DNA from: Methanobrevibacter sp.
GTDB lineage: Archaea > Methanobacteriota > Methanobacteria > Methanobacteriales > Methanobacteriaceae
DNA: 5,773 nt
Reading direction: 5' to 3'
Assembly (NCBI GenBank): GCA_030539985.1
Contig: JAUNXD010000113.1
Span: 1-5,773 of the forward strand
Shown: positions 1 to 5,447 of the stretch, one piece after another
How positions within the stretch are numbered: position 1 is the first letter of the stretch
Layout of the letters: each line of letters starts with the position of its first letter
Made by a program: the position numbers and the translations under genes
The notes under the pieces: generated by a model
What the model was told of the DNA's origin: nothing
The model's database searches: none
The model's input: the letters and a program-made list of their open reading frames with translations, nothing else

Positions 1-5
1 TTATT

Positions 6-296
6 ATGGTGAAAGAAAATGATGAACTTTTGAAATAAACTTCATATGTTCAAATTTCCAAATACCGAGAAAAAACATTAAAATCAATTGGCGATGATGT
101 TAAGATACCAACAAAAATTGCAAATGATAGCGGAATTAGAACTAACCATATTTCAAAGGTTCTAAGTGAATTAAAAAGCAAAGAAATCGTTGAATGTATT
201 AATGAAGAAGCTCGTAAAGGAAGATTATACCGGTTAACAGATACTGGTAAAGAAGTATTAGAAACCATTAAAGAAAAAGAAGAGAAAGAAGAGTGA
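6..296 (+). pseudogene. Winged-helix transcriptional regulator, interrupted by an in-frame TAA
   Basis: The frame ending with TGA at 294-296 encodes a small winged-helix DNA-binding protein. A helix-turn-helix is visible (IPTKIANDSGIRTNHISKVL, about 105-164), followed by a wing and C-terminal helix (RKGRLYRLTDTGKEVL) and a KEKEEKEE tail. From memory, methanobacterial homologues begin with a short acidic segment followed by a TSYVQISKYREK-like stretch. Here ATG at 6 gives MVKENDELLK, then TAA at 36-38, then TSYVQISKYREK in the same frame. No ATG, GTG or TTG occurs in frame between 39 and 293, so the DNA-binding part has no standard start. The rest of the frame (85 codons) is undamaged, which suggests a recent nonsense change of one codon or a sequence error. 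A GGTGA at 8-12 could be a ribosome binding site for ATG at 19 or 22, but that frame stops at 31. The gene may begin left of the window. It is convergent with the minus-strand operon. Confidence 0.72.
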
Positions 297-310
297 ATTA
301 AATTAATTCA
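294..310. terminator. Possible bidirectional terminator between convergent genes
   Basis: A 7-base inverted repeat, TGAATTA (294-300) and TAATTCA (304-310) with spacer AAT, spans the TGA of the regulator remnant and the TAA of the metalloprotease gene. Each strand runs into a pyrimidine-rich tract after it: CTTCTTTTATACTTTTC at about 315-331 on the plus strand, and a C/T-rich tract with a run of five T (opposite the purine run at about 270-293) on the minus strand. T-rich tracts are known archaeal termination signals. The stem is all A/T except one pair, so the hairpin may be incidental and the tracts the real signal. Confidence 0.4.
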
Positions 311-1284
311 ATACCTTCTTTTATACTTTTCAATTCATTTATTGCTTCTGAATCGGAAACTTCCTTTAAAACATCATATAACATTCTCAACAAAAGACTA
401 TTTTTAATATCCAACGGAAAACAACTATCTGTTTCTTTTAAAATTGACTCATATGTTGGAGGAGTCAAATCCTTTCTGTATTGCATTTTGATTTCATTTC
501 TCAAATCTTCATCAATGTATTTTTCCAAATAAACAATTATTTCATTGGCAAACGAATTTCCCAATTTTATCATGTTTTCGAGGGATTCCTCATCAACGCC
601 GATATTTTCAACCAGCGCATTGAATGAACCATAGTTTTGATGTCCATATGGAATGAAGCGCCCCTCAACAGTATGTGCACAGTATTCGCTCATAATCTGG
701 AATTCGGGAAGCATCAGGAAATACCATACAAAGCTTTGAATGGTGGAGGATGGTTTGACCTTGAAGACATTACACAACAGGGTTTCAATAATATCAAATA
801 AAAAGTAATGTCCCAATTCATGAATGATTGTAGCAATCTGAATGGAATCCTCCAATCTGTCATCATAATAAATTCCGTTGCCTAAAAATATATATCCTCT
901 CTCATATCCTCTTGCTTTGGTTTTACATTCGGTGAAGATTCCTGCAAGGTTTAAAATCTTGTTTCTTGTTGAATCGCCCCAAACATCAATATAATCTGCC
1001 CTGATGAAAATATTGGACAGCATACGATTATATTCCTCGTCTGTTATTTCGGCATTTTTCAATAGATTCTGGTTAAACTGAGAAAACAATGTATCAAAAT
1101 CATCAATGGATATCGGATTTAACTGACTTTTGCATTTTCTGCAGTGAGCGGCAAAATCAGAGTTGCTTTCACCGCAAATTGGACAAATGTGCTCCCATAT
1201 CAATTTATTGCCACAGTGAGTGCAATAGTTATTTTCCTTAAAATTCAAGGTTCCACAGATATCACAAGTTTTCAAACAAACCAC
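298..1284 (-). CDS. Zinc-ribbon protein with HEXXH metalloprotease-like domain
   Basis: This 328-residue protein has two N-terminal zinc ribbons (C7/C10/C21/C24 and C34/C37/C48/C51, both C-x2-C-x10-C-x2-C) and a mostly helical remainder with HELGH at 155-159, the zincin signature of two zinc-binding histidines and a catalytic glutamate. A third ligand may lie in EYCAHTVEGR (E200 or E207; compare the ExxxD helix of gluzincins), about 41 residues later. No signal peptide or convincing membrane helix is seen, so it is probably cytoplasmic. I cannot place it in a named peptidase family and the substrate is unknown. The GTG start overlaps the preceding TAG by one base (TAGTG), which implies translational coupling. 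An AGG at 1287-1289 is only 2 bases from GTG but 11 from a TTG at codon 4 (1275), so TTG is an alternative start; both ribbons are kept either way. It is the last gene of the operon. Confidence 0.82.
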   Translation of the reverse strand: MVCLKTCDICGTLNFKENNYCTHCGNKLIWEHICPICGESNSDFAAHCRKCKSQLNPISIDDFDTLFSQFNQNLLKNAEITDEEYNRMLSNIFIRADYIDVWGDSTRNKILNLAGIFTECKTKARGYERGYIFLGNGIYYDDRLEDSIQIATIIHELGHYFLFDIIETLLCNVFKVKPSSTIQSFVWYFLMLPEFQIMSEYCAHTVEGRFIPYGHQNYGSFNALVENIGVDEESLENMIKLGNSFANEIIVYLEKYIDEDLRNEIKMQYRKDLTPPTYESILKETDSCFPLDIKNSLLLRMLYDVLKEVSDSEAINELKSIKEGIELI

Positions 1285-2174
1285 TACCTAAACATGCCTT
1301 TAAGAGTTTTAACAGTATTATTTATGGAATTTTTATGAATAATTCTTCTTTTAACATTTTTACCGCAATTAGGGCAGTACTCACTGTCCCAAGTTAGAAT
1401 TTCACCACATGAACAGACTATTCTTGTTTTAACGTTTCTTTGCGGATTCAATGGCCTTTCACAGCTTTCGCAGAACTTCAAATGTTTCGGATTCTTATGT
1501 CCGCATATGCAGATAATTTTCGTATCCTGCCTTTTCAGATTGTTTCCGCATTCAATGCAAAAATCGGAAGTGACTTCATTTAATGCAGAACAGGTACACA
1601 ATATCGCCATCTGTCCCAGATTTCCATAGCTTTTTAATGGAAGTCCGCATTTTCTACAGAATATAGAGAATTTTTCATTCTCTTCTCCACAAAAACAAAA
1701 TACTGAATCTGTAAATTCAAGATTAAAGTTACTGTAGTTGCCGAGTGGAATTTCATCATCTTTCAGTTGTTTTCCACACATTTCACAGTAAACATTTTCT
1801 TTAGGGTTTAGCGTACCGCATTCACATAAAACGTTATCCATTGAAAATTTGGGTTTGGTGTTGCCTCTAAAAATTTTGGAAAATCTGCTTTGGGACCTTT
1901 TAGTGCCGCACATATAACAATATTCATTATTGATATCATTTAAATATCCGCAGGCGCATATATCATATTTAAAATTATTTTTGGATTCAATAAATGGTGA
2001 AAAGTCTATTTCAAAATTAAAAAAACCGATATTGTGAATTGGAGGTGTGAAAACATAATCCTGATCTTTTGCATCATATTTTGTTTTATGCCCACACCCT
2101 GTACAATACGGTTCATTTGGCAGTATTCTATGGCCACAAATTCGACAATAATTCTCCAAAGTCATTTTTATCAT
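1284..2174 (-). CDS. Seven-zinc-ribbon array protein of unknown function
   Basis: This 296-residue protein is built almost wholly of zinc ribbons. The four cysteines of each are at 10/13/24/27, 73/75/86/89, 117/119/130/133, 160/162/173/176, 193/195/206/209, 222/224/235/238 and 254/256/267/270. The first has a C-x2-C knuckle; the other six have C-x-C, and all have exactly ten residues before the C-x2-C pair. Linkers are longer in the N-terminal half (ribbon period about 43) and shorter at the end (29-33), and the C-terminus is basic (KRRIIHKN and KTLKGMFR). No enzymatic motif, membrane segment or signal peptide is visible. Such arrays usually bind nucleic acid or proteins, so a scaffold or adaptor is plausible but inferred. 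The ATG overlaps the RecJ-like gene's stop by four bases (ATGA). A second ATG at codon 4 (2165) is possible; neither has a clear Shine-Dalgarno site, consistent with coupled translation. Confidence 0.85.
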   Translation of the reverse strand: MIKMTLENYCRICGHRILPNEPYCTGCGHKTKYDAKDQDYVFTPPIHNIGFFNFEIDFSPFIESKNNFKYDICACGYLNDINNEYCYMCGTKRSQSRFSKIFRGNTKPKFSMDNVLCECGTLNPKENVYCEMCGKQLKDDEIPLGNYSNFNLEFTDSVFCFCGEENEKFSIFCRKCGLPLKSYGNLGQMAILCTCSALNEVTSDFCIECGNNLKRQDTKIICICGHKNPKHLKFCESCERPLNPQRNVKTRIVCSCGEILTWDSEYCPNCGKNVKRRIIHKNSINNTVKTLKGMFR

Positions 2175-4432
2175 TTTTTAGATAATGATTGTATTTCCTC
2201 AACAACTTTATATAGGACTTCTTCCCCCAGCCCTTCAATGTATTTGATGGAACCTGCACATTCATGGCCTTCACCATCAACTCCTGCCTGAGGGACTCTT
2301 TCTATCATTTTTGTGACAATTTCATTAACGTTAAATCCGTACTGTTCATTTACGGCATCTGTTGCCCTGAACACTCCAAAGTCAGGTCCATGACCCAATG
2401 TTACAATTGGCTTGTCTTCGCCTAACTGCTTTATTACATGGTCATGCACAAATCCGCAGGTCTTTCCAGGTGCGGGGAATGTGAATTTATGTGCGAATTT
2501 CTCAACATCAAGCAAATTAAAGTAAATACCGTTTTCAAGCTGTGTCTGCTTGATATTTGGAAGAGCTGCCCGGAGCTGTGTGTCAATTCTTTTTTGATAT
2601 TCCTTATACAGTGCATCAATCATTTTTCTGTGCTTGTCAAAATTATCCACCGCAAGAATAGTGTCCATTATACCTCTACCATTCATAAATCTTAGGAAAT
2701 ATGCTTCAAAGTCAACACATTCCGCAACTTTAGCCAAATGCTCTTTGGTAAATCCTTTCTGAGCAGCAAGTTTCAGGTATTGGTATGTTTCACCACATTC
2801 AGCACGGTCCCCTAATGATGCAATTGCCGGCAGGTGTTTGATTAAATCCTCAACTTCCGGATTTATAATATGTGCCACCTCTGTTGCAAGACATCCTGCA
2901 GTTAATTGTGAATCTCCACCAACAAGGTATGGATTAACATGACAATCCACATACTCATCGACTGCAACGGTTGCTCCATAGATTTCGCCATCCTGTTCAT
3001 CCTTTGTAAGCAATTCTCCAGGAGAATGGTGGTCTATAACAATAACTTCAATATCATAGATTTTAGCCTGCATCAATGCGACAATGTCCTCCTCTGTTGA
3101 ACCGTTGTCCAGAAGTACAATCAGAGGCAATTTCTGACCATGCCTTTCCTGGTCTTCAAGGGCAAAAGATAAATCCTTAACAACATCTTCAAGTTCATAG
3201 AATGGTGCTTTACTTGGTGATCTTTTAAAGTAATAATATTCAGCATCATTGCTTGGATTTTCCTTTTGTATCAATGGAACAATAGCCTTTTCCATAGATA
3301 CTCCTGAAACGATACCATCTGCATCGTTGTGATGTCTGAGTAAAATTGTTCTTCCGTCAAGTATTGCCCTTCTGATTCTTTGGGCAGCCTCATACATCTT
3401 AGGTTTAAGTCTGTTTAAAACATCACTTTTGACCAAGAAATCAACATCTTGCGGTTTGGCTTTCCTGTTTAATGCATCATCGATTAATTTATGTAACTGT
3501 TTAGTACTTTCTTCATCAAGTTTTACCATTGAAGATGACTCAATTTGTGTTTTTCCACTATGTTCGTTTACTTCCCCAATGACCTGTACCGCATCAGACA
3601 ATTCAATTTCCGGATAGGATCTCTCACCAGCCTTATCGAAAGCAGCTATCTCAGTGGTTCCTGTTTCATCGCTTATTATGAAAATGGTTGGACCGGAAGT
3701 CTGCTGAATCTGTTGAACTTCACCATCGATTCTGACAATCTTACCTTTATTTTCATCCAATTCAGAGATTAATGTTCTTGGAATTGATTTTGTTAACCTT
3801 TTAAGATTATATGATTCAACGTAAGCAGGTGCAAAATCGATTTTTCCTTCCCTTGATTTGATTGAGGTTACAAATACAATAATCTCATCACCGACATGAT
3901 ATTCGGAAACATCTCCTCTCATAAGTCCCCATACATTATTGTTCAATGAAACAAAGGCACCGTATTTTTCAATTCTTGTTATTTTACCCTGATACAGTTT
4001 ATCCTTATCAATATCCCTCATATTACATATTGAATCCAAGACATACACATCACGTGCCTGCTTTCTTTTCGCTTCAAACTCATCATACTTCATTTTATCA
4101 GCCTTTCTTTTTTCTCCGCATTCATGGCATATATCATACTTTTCATCAAGGAGTTTGCCGCAGTCCCTGCACACATTTATCTGACCTGTTCCATGGCAAT
4201 GAGGACATTCTTCATATACTTCAACCTGTCCCTTACCGTTACATGCTTCACATGGAATATCTTCTTCCCCTCCAAGGTCAAACTTATCACGTGCCTTGCT
4301 GTTGACTCCCTTAAAATGATTGCCTATATCAAAAACATCATCTTCATAACCTGTTCCGCCGCAGGCATCACATTCCTTATAGTCCACTACAACTGAACCT
4401 ATTCCTTTACATTTTGGACATTTTGTTTTCAT
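2171..4432 (-). CDS. Archaea-specific RecJ-like DHH phosphoesterase with DnaJ-type zinc finger, S1 and OB domains
   Basis: The 753-residue product has the COG1107 architecture. Residues 5-83 hold four CxxCxGxG motifs (C5/C8, C21/C24, C61/C64, C76/C79), a DnaJ-type zinc finger without a J domain. A zinc ribbon follows (C88/C91/C102/C105), then an S1 RNA-binding fold (about 145-205, with KITRIEKYGAFVSL) and an OB fold (about 228-305). The DHH core starts near 362: RHHNDADG (D370, D372), LLDNGS (D442), VIDHH (D467, H468, H469) and SLGDRAE (D542). The C-terminal DHHA1 domain carries GHECAGS (722-728). The metal-binding DHH residues look complete, so nuclease or phosphodiesterase activity is likely. 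RecJ relatives degrade single-stranded nucleic acid 5' to 3'; the S1 and OB folds leave DNA or RNA open. The protein should be cytoplasmic. An AGGGTG site lies 5 bases before the ATG, in the 12-base gap after the membrane-protein gene. It differs from the archaeal replisome protein GAN, which lacks the zinc-finger N-terminus. Confidence 0.93.
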   Translation of the reverse strand: MKTKCPKCKGIGSVVVDYKECDACGGTGYEDDVFDIGNHFKGVNSKARDKFDLGGEEDIPCEACNGKGQVEVYEECPHCHGTGQINVCRDCGKLLDEKYDICHECGEKRKADKMKYDEFEAKRKQARDVYVLDSICNMRDIDKDKLYQGKITRIEKYGAFVSLNNNVWGLMRGDVSEYHVGDEIIVFVTSIKSREGKIDFAPAYVESYNLKRLTKSIPRTLISELDENKGKIVRIDGEVQQIQQTSGPTIFIISDETGTTEIAAFDKAGERSYPEIELSDAVQVIGEVNEHSGKTQIESSSMVKLDEESTKQLHKLIDDALNRKAKPQDVDFLVKSDVLNRLKPKMYEAAQRIRRAILDGRTILLRHHNDADGIVSGVSMEKAIVPLIQKENPSNDAEYYYFKRSPSKAPFYELEDVVKDLSFALEDQERHGQKLPLIVLLDNGSTEEDIVALMQAKIYDIEVIVIDHHSPGELLTKDEQDGEIYGATVAVDEYVDCHVNPYLVGGDSQLTAGCLATEVAHIINPEVEDLIKHLPAIASLGDRAECGETYQYLKLAAQKGFTKEHLAKVAECVDFEAYFLRFMNGRGIMDTILAVDNFDKHRKMIDALYKEYQKRIDTQLRAALPNIKQTQLENGIYFNLLDVEKFAHKFTFPAPGKTCGFVHDHVIKQLGEDKPIVTLGHGPDFGVFRATDAVNEQYGFNVNEIVTKMIERVPQAGVDGEGHECAGSIKYIEGLGEEVLYKVVEEIQSLSKK

Positions 4433-4437
4433 TTATA

Positions 4438-4443
4438 CACCCT
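4438..4443 (-). promoter_or_regulatory. Ribosome binding site of the RecJ-like gene
   Basis: On the minus strand AGGGTG precedes the ATG at 4432 by 5 bases (TATAA). It lies within the 12-base gap after the upstream stop codon and matches the archaeal anti-Shine-Dalgarno complement (AGGAGGTGATC) well. It fixes the start at 4432 and allows initiation independent of the upstream gene. Confidence 0.75.
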
Positions 4444-4444
4444 G

Positions 4445-4945
4445 TTAACTAAATAATTCTAAATTTTCCTGGACAATATCATTTCTTTCATTTTGATATT
4501 TCAATGCACCCTGCATTAACTCATTCGCTTCGGTTCCATGAGTTGATCCAGTATAGTTGTAATAAATCTTCAAATAATATATAGCTTCCTTGAGCTCATC
4601 GACAGCCTTTAATTTGAGCTCCAATTCCTTTATTGTCGTGTCAAGGTAATCCTTGTGAACCTCTTTTAAATCCTTATCATACTTATCCCTAATATCCTCA
4701 AGCTTATGCAGACTATCGTTATAATTATCTCCCGCTGATTCCGCCTTCTGTTTTGATTCATCGAAATTTCTGCTATTCAATAATTCAACGGATTCATTGT
4801 AATCATTATCACCCTGAACAATACTATCGCTGATGCTTGGCATTGATTTATTAATATCATCCATAGAACTATCAATAAAAACGATGGTTACTGATATTAA
4901 AAGTAAAACTACAATAAAAATTATTAATTTAATATAACTAGACAC
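4445..4945 (-). CDS. Membrane-anchored helical/coiled-coil protein of unknown function
   Basis: This 166-residue protein has one hydrophobic segment at residues 7-24 (LIIFIVVLLLISVTIVFI) and then a charged, mostly helical domain. K6 before the segment and D25, D29 and D30 after it suggest an N-in signal anchor with the domain outside the cell. The stretch 75-122 is rich in Lys, Glu and Leu and is probably coiled coil; segments around 49-80 (YNESVELLNSRNFDESKQKA, then YNDSL) resemble weak TPR-like helices. There are no cysteines, unlike the next three genes. Four N-x-S/T sequons (N32, N50, N76, N130) would be available for archaeal N-glycosylation if the domain is outside. I do not recognise a family. 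The start is GTG without a Shine-Dalgarno site; a later start at M28 would lose the membrane segment and seems less likely. It is probably the first gene of the operon, 12 bases before the RecJ-like gene. Confidence 0.75.
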   Translation of the reverse strand: MSSYIKLIIFIVVLLLISVTIVFIDSSMDDINKSMPSISDSIVQGDNDYNESVELLNSRNFDESKQKAESAGDNYNDSLHKLEDIRDKYDKDLKEVHKDYLDTTIKELELKLKAVDELKEAIYYLKIYYNYTGSTHGTEANELMQGALKYQNERNDIVQENLELFS

Positions 4946-4954
4946 AATATAAGT

Positions 4955-4978
4955 TATATAAAAAGAAGTAATTAAAAT
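4955..4978 (-). promoter_or_regulatory. Possible TATA region upstream of the four-gene cluster
   Basis: Two A/T-rich candidates lie before the GTG at 4945 on the minus strand: TTTATATA (4955-4962) and ATTTTAAT (4971-4978). Archaeal transcription usually starts about 25 bases after the TATA centre. The better-looking box would place the start near 4932, inside the coding frame. The weaker one predicts a start near 4949 and an almost leaderless message, which would agree with the missing Shine-Dalgarno site. In such A/T-rich sequence both may be chance. Confidence 0.35.
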
Positions 4979-4985
4979 TTTTCAT

Positions 4986-5026
4986 GAAAAAAATAAGAAA
5001 AGTTTAAAAAATTATTTTTTAAACTT
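4986..5026 (-). terminator. Hairpin and T-tract terminator of the superoxide reductase gene
   Basis: A perfect 12-base inverted repeat (AAGTTTAAAAAA at 5000-5011 and its complement at 5015-5026) with a 3-base loop begins inside the TAA stop of the superoxide reductase gene. On the minus strand it is followed by TTTTCTTATTTTTTTC (4986-5001, beginning in the stem). A/T-rich stem plus T-tract fits an archaeal terminator and separates this gene from the four-gene cluster. Confidence 0.65.
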
Positions 5027-5390
5027 ATTCACTGGACCAAAGTCCGTGTTGGTTACAGAATGCTAATGCAACAACATCATCAGTTGAGTTTACAGTAAAT
5101 GAAGCTTCTGCAACATCACCAGGTTTAAAGCATTTTGCGTATTGCTCTCCGCCTGCTTCAACGATTACAAATTCGATGTAGTGGTCATCATCCATTGGGT
5201 GAGCAGCTTCACCGACTTTTACAGTTACTTTGTCACCGTCGATTTCAACAACAGGTTTGTGTTTAGGAGATTTTTCTCCTTCGGTTTGTACCGGAAATTC
5301 AAGCATGTGGTCAGAACAGACTTTTTCGTCACCTTCAGCCAAAACTTGAATTATACTTCCGCAATCATTACATTTTAATATTTTTGCCAT
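5025..5390 (-). CDS. dfx: Desulfoferrodoxin-family superoxide reductase with incomplete desulforedoxin site
   Basis: The 121-residue protein matches desulfoferrodoxins in length and layout. Superoxide reductase reduces superoxide to hydrogen peroxide in the cytoplasm of anaerobes, using rubredoxin-like electron donors. The catalytic Fe(His)4Cys site is complete: H44 (PKHKP), H64 (AHPM), H70 (DHYIEF), C112 and H115 (FCNQHGLW). The catalytic Lys is present (K43), but the Glu of the usual EKH motif is Pro (P42). The N-terminal desulforedoxin-like domain has C7/C10 and C25, but the usual adjacent fourth cysteine is Ser (VCSDHM), so a normal FeS4 centre cannot form unless another residue such as H28 substitutes. 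I chose the ATG at 5390: an ATG six codons upstream (5408) overlaps the AGGAGATG ribosome binding site, and MAKILKCNDCG matches family N-termini. It lies 57 bases after the Fe-S scaffold gene and has its own likely promoter and terminator. Confidence 0.9.
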   Translation of the reverse strand: MAKILKCNDCGSIIQVLAEGDEKVCSDHMLEFPVQTEGEKSPKHKPVVEIDGDKVTVKVGEAAHPMDDDHYIEFVIVEAGGEQYAKCFKPGDVAEASFTVNSTDDVVALAFCNQHGLWSSE

Positions 5391-5397
5391 AATAAAA

Positions 5398-5405
5398 CAT
5401 CTCCT
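5398..5405 (-). promoter_or_regulatory. Ribosome binding site deciding the superoxide reductase start
   Basis: AGGAGATG on the minus strand is one mismatch from AGGAGGTG and stands 7 bases before the ATG at 5390. The upstream in-frame ATG at 5408 overlaps or precedes this site and has no site of its own, so the shorter 121-residue product is preferred. Confidence 0.8.
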
Positions 5406-5420
5406 CATAATGAGTTAAAG

Positions 5421-5446
5421 ATACTTTATTTCACAAAGTATTTATT
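5421..5446 (-). promoter_or_regulatory. TATA-like box overlapping an inverted repeat before the superoxide reductase gene
   Basis: In the 57-base gap between the scaffold and superoxide reductase genes, the minus strand has AATAAATA (5439-5446). Its centre predicts transcription from about 5416 and a leader of roughly 26 bases containing the ribosome binding site. Overlapping it is an inverted repeat, ATACTTT and AAAGTAT (5421-5427 and 5435-5441) with a 7-base spacer. It could be an operator or a read-through hairpin. It lacks a following T-tract, so it is a weak terminator candidate. Confidence 0.4.
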
Positions 5447-5447
5447 A

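Noticed and set aside
50..268. 72-codon minus-strand open frame at the left end
   Set aside because: It lies antisense to the clearly recognisable winged-helix frame and has no recognisable domain or ribosome binding site.
1144..1338. Plus-strand open frame across the junction of the two zinc-ribbon genes
   Set aside because: It is antisense to two well-supported genes and has no domain or independent support.
3946..4305. 119-codon plus-strand open frame
   Set aside because: It is antisense to the zinc-finger and S1 part of the RecJ-like gene. Its His- and Tyr-rich product is what reverse reading of that region yields, and no start signal is seen.
2171..4432. DnaJ chaperone, suggested by four CxxCxGxG motifs
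   Set aside because: There is no J domain or HPD motif, and the rest of the protein has S1, OB, DHH and DHHA1 domains.
298..4945. Anti-phage defence island
   Set aside because: A nuclease-like and a protease-like gene are together, but the nuclease is a widespread archaeal housekeeping family and there are no integrases, defence hallmarks or composition changes to support this.
5391..5408. Longer superoxide reductase starting at ATG 5408 (127 residues)
   Set aside because: The added MRRCFI is encoded by the ribosome binding site region, and no upstream site serves that ATG.
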